A stretch of 64,000 nt of DNA, taken from assembly GCA_045039925.1 (NCBI GenBank), contig CP108400.1, forward strand, positions 9,176,001 to 9,240,000, written 5' to 3'. Positions within the stretch are counted from its first letter, which is position 1, and the number at the start of each line of letters is the position of its first letter. Source of the stretch: Yinghuangia sp045039925. GTDB taxonomy: Bacteria; Actinomycetota; Actinomycetes; Streptomycetales; Streptomycetaceae. The notes beneath the pieces were generated by a model. The model made no database searches, was not told where the DNA came from, and saw nothing but the letters and a program-made list of their open reading frames with translations. Shown here one piece after another: positions 25,285 to 34,460 of this stretch. The position numbers and the translations under genes were made by a program.

Positions 25285-25664
25285 GACGGATCACGTCCGG
25301 CCGCGCCGCGGATCCGGTATTGGTGGTCGCACCGCCCAGGCATGTGTTGAGGATACTCATATCGCGAAAGATGCCTGACGGGTAGTCAGCGGGGGACTCC
25401 GAAGCCCCTGGACCGCCGTAGGCCGACCGATGCCAAAGGTGTATCCATGAATGGTGGTTGACCTGGGCATGTGTCCGAACGACGACGGTCGCAGCCGCCG
25501 CCAGGGCGGACAGAACGGCGGCCCTTGCTGCCCTCCGGAATAGAGTGTACTCTTTTTGCGAGGCGCCACCTTCGGGCGAAAGCCGCGGAAGTGTGCGGCG
25601 CCCGAATATGCGTCTGCCGGGGCATTCCGCCGGGGGCGCATGAATGCACGACAGGGAGGAACTG
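25285..25664. promoter_or_regulatory. 380-bp intergenic region with two island operator-like sites
   Basis: No gene is supported here. It holds TGAGGATACTCA (25348-25359), whose core is the exact reverse complement of the core at 15429-15438, and AGAGTGTACTCT (25542-25553) followed by a T-run. The second lies about 110 bp before the five-gene acyl-CoA operon. Probable promoter/operator region of that operon, perhaps under the GntR regulator at 16608. Confidence 0.55.
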
Positions 25665-26813
25665 GTGGAGTTCGCCTTCAGCACAGCGGACGCCGCGTTT
25701 CGGAACGACCTGGTCGACTTTCTGGATCGCGAACTGGCCGACGGGTGGAACCGGTCCGAGTTCGGTCTCGGCAGTGCGGTGTTCACGGAATTCTCGCGAG
25801 GATTCGTACGCAGGCTGGCGGACCGGGGTTGGCTCACCCCGGACTGGCCGCCCGAGTACGGAGGCGGCGGCCAGGGCGCGTGGCAGCACTTCGTCCTCGG
25901 CGAGGAGATGTGGAAGCGGGGCGAACCCCGTGGGCCGCAGTACATGAACGTGAACTGGGTCGGCCCCGCCATCGTCAAATACGGCACGGAGGAGCAGAAG
26001 AAGACGCTCCTGCCGCCGATCACCCGCGGCGAGGTGTTCTGGTGCCAGGGGTTCTCCGAACCCGAGGCCGGCACCGACCTCGCGGCCCTGAAGACCCGGG
26101 CCGTGCGGAACGAGGACGGCGACGGCTACGTCATCGACGGCCAGAAGATCTGGACCTCGTACGCGCACGAAGCCGACTACTGCTTCCTCCTCGCCCGCAC
26201 CGGCTCGGCGGCCGACGGCCGGGACGGCATCTCCGTCTTCCTGCTGCCGCTCGACACCCCGGGCGTCGAGGTCCGGCGCATCGAGGGGTTCGTGGGGGAC
26301 GACTCGTTCAACGAACTCTTCCTCACCGGCGTCAGGGTCCCCGAGGAGTGCCGGCTCGGCGAGGAGAACAAGGGCTGGGACATCGTCCGGCGCACCCTCG
26401 CGTACGAGCGTGTCGGCGCGCCGCGCTACGCCCGCGCGGCCCTGGTCCTCGACGGCCTCGCCGCGTGGTGCCGGGACGCCGGCCTTCTCGCCGACCCCGG
26501 GATCCGGGAGCAGTTCGGCGACGCCCGTGCGCTGTGCGAGGCCGCGCGCGTCCTCGTCTACCGGGTCATCGACGAGCGGGCCAAGGCGCAGGAGCCGTCC
26601 CCGAAGGCGTACCAGGCCCGGGCCGCCATGGTGCAGGCCGAGCGGGCCGTCGGGGATCTCGCGCTCGACGTCATGGGGGCGGAGGCCCTGGTCGAGAAAT
26701 CACCGGGCGACGCGCAGTTCCGCAATTCGCTGGGCGCCGGCATCGCCGCGGGCAGTTACGAGGTCCAGCTCAATCTGATCTCCCGCCTGATCCTCCAACT
26801 CCCGAAGGAATAG
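25665..26813 (+). CDS. Acyl-CoA dehydrogenase subunit (FadE-like, full length)
   Basis: 382 residues; GTG at 25665 chosen because AGGGAGGA lies 5 bp upstream, rather than the ATG at 25644. Motifs WLTPDWPPEYGGGG, FCQ-type CQGFSEPEAGTDLAALKTRA, QKIWTSYAHEADYCFLL. The C-terminal end reads GSYEVQLNLISRLIL, lacking the YEG-type catalytic Glu, as in actinobacterial FadE members that act in alpha2beta2 heterotetramers with a partner. First gene of a five-gene operon whose next two genes are short ACAD-like subunits. Confidence 0.9.
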   Translation: MEFAFSTADAAFRNDLVDFLDRELADGWNRSEFGLGSAVFTEFSRGFVRRLADRGWLTPDWPPEYGGGGQGAWQHFVLGEEMWKRGEPRGPQYMNVNWVGPAIVKYGTEEQKKTLLPPITRGEVFWCQGFSEPEAGTDLAALKTRAVRNEDGDGYVIDGQKIWTSYAHEADYCFLLARTGSAADGRDGISVFLLPLDTPGVEVRRIEGFVGDDSFNELFLTGVRVPEECRLGEENKGWDIVRRTLAYERVGAPRYARAALVLDGLAAWCRDAGLLADPGIREQFGDARALCEAARVLVYRVIDERAKAQEPSPKAYQARAAMVQAERAVGDLALDVMGAEALVEKSPGDAQFRNSLGAGIAAGSYEVQLNLISRLILQLPKE

Positions 26814-26815
26814 CC

Positions 26816-27760
26816 GTGGATTTCGAACGATCGGATACGCAGCGCGCGCTGCGGGACGCGCTGGGCGCCCTTCTCGGCCGGTACGCCGGAACCGCGCGGT
26901 CCCGGGAGCTCGCAATACACGGCGAATACGACCGCGCACTCGAATCCGCACTGCGTGACGGGGGATTCCTGGACCTGTTCGGCGACCCCGGTGCCGGGCC
27001 GCTGGACGCCGTCCTGGCGGTCGAGCAGATCAGCGGCGAACTGGGCGCGATCACCGCGGTCCCGCACCTGCTCGTGCTGCCCGCGCTCGGCCTGCCGCCC
27101 CACGAGGGGCCGGTCGTCCTGGCCGCCCGCGCCGCCGCCGGGCCGATGCGGTACGGCGCACACGCCGAACGGATCCTCATCGCCGGGGCGGACCGCAGCG
27201 TCGTCGCCGGGGACCTGGCCCCCGACGACGCGACGCCGTTGCCTTCGGCCTTCGGCTACCCGCTGGCCCGCGTGGCGGTACGCGGAAGCCTGCGCCACGC
27301 GCGGAAGCTTCCGCCCGGTTCGTCCGAGATCATGGTGAACTGGTGGCGCCTCGGTGTCTCCGCCGAGGCACTCGGGATGATGCAGAAGGCACTGGACCTC
27401 ACCGTCCAGTACGTGAAGGACCGCAAGGTGTTCAAGCGTCCGCTCGGTTCCTTCCAGGCGCTGCAACACCGCCTGGCCGAACTGAGTGTGCTGGTGGAGG
27501 GGTCGCGCTGGCTCACGTACGAGGCCGCGTTCCACGACGCCCCCGAGGAGGCCGCGGCCGTCGCGAGCGCGCAGACGATGGCCGCCCTGCACCGCTTGAC
27601 GCGCGAGACGCACCAGATCATGGGAGCCATCGGGCTGACCCGCGAGCACGACCTGCACCTGTGGACCCTGCGCATGCAGGCCCTGCGCGCCGAACTCGGC
27701 GGCCTGCGCGAGCACCGCCGCGCCGTGGCGGAATCACGATGGGGAGCGGCGGCAGTATGA
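26816..27760 (+). CDS. Short acyl-CoA dehydrogenase-like subunit (beta type) 1
   Basis: 314 residues from GTG at 26816, 2 bp after the preceding stop, with GAAGGAA. It has the ACAD N-terminal helices (DTQRALRDALGALLGRY) and the C-terminal helical bundle (KVFKRPLGSFQALQHRLAEL, GAIGLTREHDLHLWTLRMQA) but a shrunken middle beta-domain without the FAD/substrate motifs. Such short partners pair with a full-length subunit in mycobacterial heterotetramers (ChsE1-ChsE2, FadE26-27 style). Overlaps the next gene by ATGA. Confidence 0.85.
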   Translation: MDFERSDTQRALRDALGALLGRYAGTARSRELAIHGEYDRALESALRDGGFLDLFGDPGAGPLDAVLAVEQISGELGAITAVPHLLVLPALGLPPHEGPVVLAARAAAGPMRYGAHAERILIAGADRSVVAGDLAPDDATPLPSAFGYPLARVAVRGSLRHARKLPPGSSEIMVNWWRLGVSAEALGMMQKALDLTVQYVKDRKVFKRPLGSFQALQHRLAELSVLVEGSRWLTYEAAFHDAPEEAAAVASAQTMAALHRLTRETHQIMGAIGLTREHDLHLWTLRMQALRAELGGLREHRRAVAESRWGAAAV

Positions 27761-28704
27761 GCAATCCGGTTGCCTTCACGGCGGAGCAGGAGGCACTGGC
27801 CCAGTCCGTCCGGCGGTACTGCGCGGCGAGGTGTACCGAACCGGTGCAGCGTGCGGGCTCAGGCTCGTTCCCGCGCCCCTTCTGGCGCGGGCTGGCCGAA
27901 CTCGGCGCGCTGTCCCTGGCCGTGCCGGGGGAGGGTGGCGGAGCCGGCGAGATCGCGGCCGTCGCGACAGAACTGGGACGGGCCTTCGCCCCGGGGCCGG
28001 TGGCGGGGACGTTCTTCGCCACGCACACGCTGCCCGAAGAACAGGCCCTCGCGGTCGCCTCCGGCGCAAGCCTGGTGTCGGTCGGCCGACCGCCGCTGAT
28101 GCCGTGGGCGCCGGTCGCCGACGTGTTCGTCGAGTCGGACGGCGTGGACGCCTGGCTGGCGCGCACCGACGGCCCCGTGGAACCCGTGGAGACGCTCGGC
28201 AACGAGCCGTGGGGACGCGTCGCGCTGGAGCGCGTCGCCCCGCTGGACCGGGTGCGGCAGGGGACCGACTTCGCCAACCTGGCCCTTGCCGGGTACCTGT
28301 GGGGTGCGGGGCGGCGCCTGCACGACGCCGCGGTGGCGCACGCGCGCACCCGGGTCCAGTTCGGCCGCGCCATCGGCGACTTCCAGGCGGTCGCCCACCC
28401 GATCGTGGACACCGGCCTCGGGCTGGAGGCGGCGGAGAAGCTCGTCAAGGTGGCCGCGCAGGCGATCGACGTCGGACACCGGGAGGGCTCGGCCCTCGCC
28501 GCCGCGGCCAGGCTGTCGGCCTCACGGGCCGCGATGGACGCGGCGTTCGTGTCCCACCAGACACACGGAGCGATCGGCTACTCCGTCGAGGGGCCGGTCG
28601 GGCACATCGCGCAGCGCATCAGGCAACTGTCCCTGCTGCCGTCGCACGAGAACGCCATCGGCACACAGGTATTGGCGATGTACGCGGAGAGGGGCCGGAA
28701 GTGA
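27757..28704 (+). CDS. Short acyl-CoA dehydrogenase-like subunit (beta type) 2
   Basis: 315 residues; ATG at 27757 overlaps the preceding stop; an in-frame ATG 18 bp upstream is possible. Same degenerate ACAD layout as its upstream neighbour: N-terminal helices, shortened middle, C-terminal RTRVQFGRAIGDFQAVAHPI and QTHGAIGYSVEGPVGHIAQR. The middle part has lost the GSD-type FAD motif. Probably the partner of one of the two full-length subunits in the operon, giving two alpha/beta pairs. Overlaps the enoyl-CoA hydratase by GTGA. Confidence 0.85.
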   Translation: MSNPVAFTAEQEALAQSVRRYCAARCTEPVQRAGSGSFPRPFWRGLAELGALSLAVPGEGGGAGEIAAVATELGRAFAPGPVAGTFFATHTLPEEQALAVASGASLVSVGRPPLMPWAPVADVFVESDGVDAWLARTDGPVEPVETLGNEPWGRVALERVAPLDRVRQGTDFANLALAGYLWGAGRRLHDAAVAHARTRVQFGRAIGDFQAVAHPIVDTGLGLEAAEKLVKVAAQAIDVGHREGSALAAAARLSASRAAMDAAFVSHQTHGAIGYSVEGPVGHIAQRIRQLSLLPSHENAIGTQVLAMYAERGRK

Positions 28705-29543
28705 CGCAGGATCAGAAGTCTTCGGGGGAGGCCGGGGAGGCCGGGGCGCCCGAGGTGCTCTTCGAGAAGCGCGACCACATCGCGTACATCACGCTCAACC
28801 GGCCGCACAAGGGCAACTCCCTCACCGGGACGATGATGCCGCAGGTGCGGGCGGTGTGGAGCGAGGTCCGGGACGACCCGTGGATCCGCGCCGCCATCGT
28901 CACCGGCGCCGGCGAACGGCACTTCTGCACCGGCGCGGACGTGAACGTCGTCGCCGGGCGGGGCGGCATGAGCACCGGTACCGGCCCTCTCACCGACGAG
29001 GTGTTCTGGTCCCCCCGGCAGAACCGCGTCTGGAAACCGGTCATCTGCGCGGTCAACGGCCTCGCGGCGGGCGCCGGACTGCACTTCGTGGTCGACGCCG
29101 ACATCGTCGTCGCGTCGGAGCGGGCGGCCTTCATGGACAGCCACGTCAACGTCGGCCTGGTCGGGGCGATGGAGAACATCGGCCTGGCCAAGCGCCTGCC
29201 CCTGGGGTCGGCGCTGCGGATGACGCTGATGGGCAAGGACTACCGCATGCCCGCGGAGCGCGCGTACCAGCTGGGCCTCGCCGACGAACTCGTGGCCCCC
29301 GAAAGGCTCATGGACACCGCCGAGGAAATGGCCCGCAGCATCGCCAAGAACTCCCCGGCCGCGGTGTCGCTTTCGCAGCAGGCGGTGTGGGGCTCGCTGG
29401 AGATGGGGTACGCCCAGGCCTGCGAGTACGGCTGGGCCCTCCTGCGGATGCACTGGGCGCACCCGGACGCGAAGGAAGGCCCCCGGGCGTTCAGCGAGGG
29501 CCGCGAGCCCAAGTGGACCACGGGCGCCGGCGAGGACAACTGA
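28701..29543 (+). CDS. Enoyl-CoA hydratase/isomerase-family protein
   Basis: 280 residues from GTG at 28701 overlapping the preceding stop. Crotonase fold: HIAYITLNRPHKGNSLTGTM, oxyanion-hole segments HFCTGADVNVV and NGLAAGAGLHFVVDADIVVA, and AFMDSHVNVGLVGAMENIGL where hydratases carry catalytic acids. Charge and length fit the broad enoyl-CoA hydratase group; the first Glu of hydratases is not clearly retained, so isomerase or C-C hydrolase activity is also possible. Fourth gene of the operon. Confidence 0.88.
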   Translation: MTQDQKSSGEAGEAGAPEVLFEKRDHIAYITLNRPHKGNSLTGTMMPQVRAVWSEVRDDPWIRAAIVTGAGERHFCTGADVNVVAGRGGMSTGTGPLTDEVFWSPRQNRVWKPVICAVNGLAAGAGLHFVVDADIVVASERAAFMDSHVNVGLVGAMENIGLAKRLPLGSALRMTLMGKDYRMPAERAYQLGLADELVAPERLMDTAEEMARSIAKNSPAAVSLSQQAVWGSLEMGYAQACEYGWALLRMHWAHPDAKEGPRAFSEGREPKWTTGAGEDN

Positions 29544-29544
29544 C

Positions 29545-30672
29545 GTGGACTTCGGATTCACCTCCGAGGAGGAGGAGTTCCGCGCCCAGGTGCTGGATTT
29601 CCTGGCCGAATTCCGGGACCTGGACGGGTACTTCCACCGCCGCGAGCAGACGGGGGAGGGCGTACGCGGTCTTTACCGGGCGCTGGGCGACCGCGGCTGG
29701 CTCTCGCTCTCCTGGCCGGAGGAGTTCGGCGGCGCGGGACTGTCGCCCGCGTACGAGTTCATCCTGTGGGACGAGATGGCGTACGCGCGGGTCGCCCGTC
29801 CGCCGATGGGCCCCGGCCTGATGGCCAAGGCACTGATGGCGCACGGCACCGCCGAGCAGCGCGAGCGCTTCCTTCCCCGGCTGCGACAGGGGCGGCTCAA
29901 CTTCGCCCTCGGCTATTCGGAGCCCGACGCCGGCTCCGACCTGGCCGCGGTCCGGACCCGGGCGCAGCGCGTCTCCGCCGACGAGTACGTGGTCGACGGC
30001 GCGAAGTGCTGGACCTCCAACGCCCATTGGGCCGACTGCATCTGGCTGCTGTGCCGTACCGGTGCCGCCGACAGCCGATCGCGCGGGCTCAGCGTGCTGA
30101 TCGTGCCCCTGGACCACCCGGGGGTGTCGGTCTCCCCGATCCCGACACACGACGGCGGGCGCCTGAACGAGGTCCGCTTCGACGGCGTGCGCGTCCCGGT
30201 CGCGAACCGCGTGGGTGCGGAGAACGAAGGATGGCAGGTCGTCGGGTCCGCCCTCGCCGTCGAGCGGCATGTGCAGTTCCCGCCGAAGCGGCTGCGGCGC
30301 GACCTCCAGGACCTCGTCCGCTGGGTCGAGGACGCGGGCCTGGGCGGGGACCCCGTGGTTCGCGGACGCCTGGCCGAACTTGCCGTGAAGGTGGCGGAGG
30401 TCGAGGCGCTGGCCCTGGCGCTGCTCGGCGAGATCATCGCCGGCGAGCCGTCGGCGGTCCCGGCCGCGTACCACAAGCTGGCCGGAACCACGGTCGCCCA
30501 GGAAATCGCGCGTGCCGCCCTGGAGTTCGGCTCACCGGAAGCACTCGTCAAGGGCACCGGGCCAGAGTTCATGTGGCGGCAGGCGATCCTGGAGACCATC
30601 GGCGGCGGCACCTCCGAAACCCTGCGCGGCCTCGTCGCCCGCCAGGCGTTCGGCCTCGGTGCCCGCACCTGA
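29545..30672 (+). CDS. Acyl-CoA dehydrogenase subunit (FadE-like, full length) 2
   Basis: 375 residues from GTG at 29545, one base after the preceding stop. Motifs LSLSWPEEFGGAGLSP, FALGYSEPDAGSDLAAVRTRA, AKCWTSNAHWADCIWLL, RLNEVRFDGVRVP, and the end TIGGGTSETLRGLVARQAFG, in which Gly replaces the YEG Glu. It resembles long FadE proteins of steroid and terpenoid catabolic operons. Last gene of the operon; the metalloprotease-VWD gene converges 25 bp downstream. Confidence 0.9.
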   Translation: MDFGFTSEEEEFRAQVLDFLAEFRDLDGYFHRREQTGEGVRGLYRALGDRGWLSLSWPEEFGGAGLSPAYEFILWDEMAYARVARPPMGPGLMAKALMAHGTAEQRERFLPRLRQGRLNFALGYSEPDAGSDLAAVRTRAQRVSADEYVVDGAKCWTSNAHWADCIWLLCRTGAADSRSRGLSVLIVPLDHPGVSVSPIPTHDGGRLNEVRFDGVRVPVANRVGAENEGWQVVGSALAVERHVQFPPKRLRRDLQDLVRWVEDAGLGGDPVVRGRLAELAVKVAEVEALALALLGEIIAGEPSAVPAAYHKLAGTTVAQEIARAALEFGSPEALVKGTGPEFMWRQAILETIGGGTSETLRGLVARQAFGLGART

Positions 30673-30697
30673 CGGCACGTCGACACTGTCGGGTGGC

Positions 30698-33514
30698 TCA
30701 GGTGGTGCCCATGAGGAAGGCGTATTCGAGGACGGCCGACGGGTCGGAGGAGCTCAGCCGGACGATGTTGCCGGTTTGCCCGACGTCGACCGGGGTGGCC
30801 TGGAGTTCGCAGATCGAACGGTCGCCGAGGAGCGGCATGTCGCTGCCCTCCCGGAAGAAGGCGAACCGCACCCGGCAGTCCGCCCACGTCTCGGCCACGA
30901 GCAGCAGTTGGTCGGCGTCCGCGACGGCGAACCGGATCGTCGCCGTGGGCTGCGCCGCGGTGAGGGTGCCCGAGCAACTGGCCACCCAGCCCGCCAGCGT
31001 GGTGCAGGAGCCGTCTCCGGAGAACGGGCCGATCCGGGTCACCGCCTGCGGCGGCTCGACGGGTTCGCCGGGAATCCCCGCTTCGGGGGTATCGGTCAGG
31101 AACTCCTGCTGGGCCGCGGCCGCTTCGGCGAACTCGGCGCGGCCGGTCAGGGCCACGTCGAGGATGCAGCCGTCCAGGATCTCGGGGGAGCTCACGCCGG
31201 CGGCGGTGCACTGCGCCGCGGCCGCGTCGCGGTTCGGGACGGTTGCCGCGGTCGTCGGACGACGCGGGAACGAGGGGTCGGTGAACGTGGCGGTCGACTC
31301 GCCGGGCCCGTAGTCGAAGAGGGATTCCTCCTGGCGGACGCGCCAGTGGTCGGCGTACGCGTGGTACAGGTCGTCGAAGGGCGGCGGCGCGGCGGCCGCC
31401 GGTTTGGCGAGGTGGCGTCCACCGCCCATGTCGAGGTCGTCGCCGGCCGTGCCGTCGGCGTTGCCCAGGAGGCCTTCGACGCGTCCCTTGCGGCTCTGCG
31501 GCAGGGCCACGTCGACCTTGAGGCCGTAGGAGCCGATCGGCGTGACGTACAGCGCGGTCGTGTCCGGCCAGACGACCGCGTACTCGGTGGCCGTCCCGGC
31601 TCCGGTGGCGGTGAGCGTGCCTCCGCCGGGCAGCGGCGTCTCCGCTTTGGGGGCGAGCGGTCGGCCGTCGAGGCGGACGGTGGTGCCGCCGCTTTGGAGG
31701 TTGATGGCGAACGTGACCCGCGCGTCGGCGACCGCGACCGCCACCGCCGAGTTGACGCTGACGTCGGTCGCCCCCGGGTACGGCACCTGCCTGGCCTGCA
31801 CACGCAGCCCGTCGTCGGTGGACGCGACAAGGGTGAACTCGCCGGCCGCCTGGAAGTCGTAGTGGAGCCGGTCGAACGTGGTCAGGTGGGGATCGCCGTT
31901 GCTGCCGCCGCGCGGGCCGTCCGGGCCCTGCGGACGCGGCGGCCGAGCCGGGGTCGGAGTGGACTTGTCCTTGGGTTCGCCGCAGAAGTCCTTGAGCGTC
32001 TGGCCGGTGATCCCCAGGGACGCGTCGACCTCGCCCCCGCTCACCGCGACGAATCCCTTGCCCGGCGGGATGCGTTCGAACTGCGTTCCGGCACCCGGGG
32101 TGTCCTCGGGGCACTCGCACTTCGCGCCGAGTGTGCAGAAGATGTCGCCCATGTGCTCGCTGAGCAGGTAGTCGCCCTGCGGTCCCGGCCCGAACCGCCC
32201 GAAGACCGGGCCGCCCGGTGCCAGCCGCAGCACCTCCGCCGAGATGTCGAGCGGAGTCAGGTTCGGGTTGAACGCGGGACTGGCGACGCGGACGGCCTGC
32301 TTCGAACTCGTCACCGGGACGGGGGCGTTGAGGGCGAGCTTGGTGTCGGTGATGCCGACTCCGTTGACGTCCCAGGCGAACTCCCGGGCCAGGTCGCGGA
32401 GGAAGCTCGCCGGCCACCCCTCCAGGACCTGGCGGCGCTGGGAGCCGAGTGCGGCGGCGAACGCGGCTCCGTCGGTACGAACCGCGCCACTGGCCGACGC
32501 GGCGATCGCGGCCCGGGACGTCGACCACACGTCCACTCCCCGGTAGTCCAGCTCCCACCAGAAACCCAAGGCCGAGTACGACAGGTTGGTCAGCAGCGGA
32601 TCGGCCCGGTTGAGGTACAGCCCCCAGGTTCCGGAGGTGGAGAAGTGGCCGGTGAGCTTGCCCGCCGTCCACTCGGCGAGGCCCTCGGCCACCCATCCCG
32701 GCATGGCGGCGAACGCGGCCGGGTCGTTGATGATGATGCCCTCGGCGCAGTGCGTCAGTTCGTGGACCAGCACCTCGTCGCGCAGCGCCTCGGACATGGT
32801 GGACGCCCGGAAGCCGGGATACATGATCACCCGGCACTGCGGGCCCGACGCGTCGTTCCACCCCGCCGCGCTCGCCGGGACGCTGGGCTTGCCCGGTGCC
32901 CCCGGGGAGGGGGTGAACAGCCCCTCGGTCCGGCACGCGGCGATCACCGTGGTCGCCGTGATGCCGAACTTGGCGGCCAGCTTCGTCCACCAGTCCTGGA
33001 TCCTCGGCGCGAACGCCGCGTCCGCGCTGGTGCCGGGCGCGCAGTCCGCCCGCTCTTGCGGGAGGGCGGGACGGCCGCCCGCGCTGCGCCCGCCGGGCGA
33101 GGTGCGGCCCCGGGCCGAGGCGTCGCCGCCCGACCCGATGGGCAGATCGCCCCAGCCCGAGAGCGCGCGTACCGCCGTGCGCTGCTCATCGGTGAGATCC
33201 GCCCAGTGGCCCGAGACCCAGCGCACTGCCGCCGACCCTGACCGCAGGTCCGCACGGCTCCCGGTCTGCGCCGTCGCCCCCGGGATCGGCGCGAAGGCGG
33301 TGGCGAAGGCCGACAGGGCCATGTCCTTGGACACCGTGCCGTCCGGTCCGGTCATCGCCATGACCTTCTCCCAGGCGGTTTGCGAGGCGGCGTTGTCCTT
33401 GCCGTCCTTGTCGTCCTTGTTGTCGGAGGTGCAACCGACAAGGAGGAGCAGGGCCGCCGTCAACCATGTGGCGCCGGCCCGCACGCGGCGGTGCCTACTG
33501 CCGGAGATGGACAC
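30698..33514 (-). CDS. Lipoprotein with HExxH metalloprotease-like and von Willebrand factor D domains
   Basis: 938 residues from a GTG at 33514. Signal peptide with lipobox LLLLVGC, lipidated Cys at 28, followed by a Lys/Asp-rich stretch. The centre has H251-E-L-T-H255 followed by WVAEGLAEWTAG (E277/E281), the zinc ligand arrangement of gluzincin-type peptidases. A Pro-rich linker (about 515-535) leads to a VWD domain (about 537-690) with GDPHLTTFDRLHYDFQAAGE and the closing GLLGNADG. The C-terminal 250 residues are unassigned with several Cys. Surface-anchored; a protease joined to an adhesion-type domain is a rare combination in bacteria. Proteolytic activity is inferred only from the motif. 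Confidence 0.82.
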   Translation of the reverse strand: MSISGSRHRRVRAGATWLTAALLLLVGCTSDNKDDKDGKDNAASQTAWEKVMAMTGPDGTVSKDMALSAFATAFAPIPGATAQTGSRADLRSGSAAVRWVSGHWADLTDEQRTAVRALSGWGDLPIGSGGDASARGRTSPGGRSAGGRPALPQERADCAPGTSADAAFAPRIQDWWTKLAAKFGITATTVIAACRTEGLFTPSPGAPGKPSVPASAAGWNDASGPQCRVIMYPGFRASTMSEALRDEVLVHELTHCAEGIIINDPAAFAAMPGWVAEGLAEWTAGKLTGHFSTSGTWGLYLNRADPLLTNLSYSALGFWWELDYRGVDVWSTSRAAIAASASGAVRTDGAAFAAALGSQRRQVLEGWPASFLRDLAREFAWDVNGVGITDTKLALNAPVPVTSSKQAVRVASPAFNPNLTPLDISAEVLRLAPGGPVFGRFGPGPQGDYLLSEHMGDIFCTLGAKCECPEDTPGAGTQFERIPPGKGFVAVSGGEVDASLGITGQTLKDFCGEPKDKSTPTPARPPRPQGPDGPRGGSNGDPHLTTFDRLHYDFQAAGEFTLVASTDDGLRVQARQVPYPGATDVSVNSAVAVAVADARVTFAINLQSGGTTVRLDGRPLAPKAETPLPGGGTLTATGAGTATEYAVVWPDTTALYVTPIGSYGLKVDVALPQSRKGRVEGLLGNADGTAGDDLDMGGGRHLAKPAAAAPPPFDDLYHAYADHWRVRQEESLFDYGPGESTATFTDPSFPRRPTTAATVPNRDAAAAQCTAAGVSSPEILDGCILDVALTGRAEFAEAAAAQQEFLTDTPEAGIPGEPVEPPQAVTRIGPFSGDGSCTTLAGWVASCSGTLTAAQPTATIRFAVADADQLLLVAETWADCRVRFAFFREGSDMPLLGDRSICELQATPVDVGQTGNIVRLSSSDPSAVLEYAFLMGTT

Positions 33515-33676
33515 ACCGGGTTTGTCCCCGGCCGGGGCCGCGGCACTCCCCGCTACGCCCGTCCGAGTGACGTGTTCGAACGCTCCGACGGATTCGCCGG
33601 GCTGCGGTCGGGGGCGTGCCTAGCATGTGACGCGGCACTGCCCGCCCGTTCCACTACGAAATGGGGTATTTGCGCT

Positions 33677-34375
33677 ATGGCCGCCAAACCCGCCGTCGTC
33701 CTCGTCCATGGTTTCTGGGGCGGAGCAGCCCACTGGGCCAAGGTGATCGTCGAGCTGAACCGCCGCGGGTTCACCGACCTGCACGCGGTGGAGAACCCGC
33801 TGACCTCGCTGGCCGACGACGCCGCGCGGACCCGCAAGATGGTCGCCCAGATCGGCGGCCCGGTGCTGCTGGTCGGGCACTCGTACGGCGGCGCGGTCAT
33901 CACCGAGGCGGGCGGGCTGCCGAACGTCGTGGGCCTGGTCTACGTCGCGGCGTTCGCCCCCGACGCCGGCGAGAGCCCCGGGCAGATCAGCCAGGAGCTG
34001 CCCCCGGCCGCGTTCGCGAACATCGCCCCCGACTCCGACGGCTACCTGTGGGTGCGCCCGGACAAGTTCCGCGAGAGCTTCTGCCAGGACCTGCCCGAGG
34101 ACGAGGCGCTGGTCATGGCGGTGACCCAGAAGGCCCCGCTGGGCTCGACGTTCGGGGACACGGTCACCGACCCGGCCTGGCGGACCAAGCCGACCTGGTA
34201 CCAGGTATCGACCGCCGACCGCATGATCCATCCCGACAACGAACGCCGCATGGCCGACCGCATGAAGCCGCGCAAGACGATCGAACTGGACGCCGGACAC
34301 GCGTCGCTCGCCTCGCAGCCCGGCCCCGTCACCGACCTGGTCGAACTCGCCGCCGACCAGGTCGCGGGCGCCTGA
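33677..34375 (+). CDS. Alpha/beta hydrolase
   Basis: 232 residues, ATG at 33677. Oxyanion region VLVHGFWGGAAHW (6-18), nucleophile elbow GHSYGG (about residue 70), late His in LDAGHASLASQPG (about 215). Size and motifs match the HNL/methylketone-synthase-like esterase group common in Streptomyces (annotated as alpha/beta hydrolase). Soluble; divergent from the lipoprotein gene with 162 bp between. Substrate unknown. Confidence 0.9.
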   Translation: MAAKPAVVLVHGFWGGAAHWAKVIVELNRRGFTDLHAVENPLTSLADDAARTRKMVAQIGGPVLLVGHSYGGAVITEAGGLPNVVGLVYVAAFAPDAGESPGQISQELPPAAFANIAPDSDGYLWVRPDKFRESFCQDLPEDEALVMAVTQKAPLGSTFGDTVTDPAWRTKPTWYQVSTADRMIHPDNERRMADRMKPRKTIELDAGHASLASQPGPVTDLVELAADQVAGA

Positions 34376-34387
34376 GGAACCGCACAT

Positions 34388-34422
34388 CGGATCGGGAGGT
34401 CCGGACGGGACCTCCCGATCCG
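34388..34422. terminator. Bidirectional hairpin terminator
   Basis: 15-bp perfect stem, arms 34388-34402 and 34408-34422 with a 5-nt loop, between the convergent alpha/beta hydrolase and ABC permease genes. Confidence 0.85.
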
Positions 34423-34460
34423 CGTTCTCCGACGGCAGCGCCTTCGGGCCTCGGTACCGG

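Noticed and set aside
29913..32990. 1025-codon minus-strand frame
   Set aside because: Shadow of the FadE-like gene and of another frame of the lipoprotein gene; no motif, no ribosome site.
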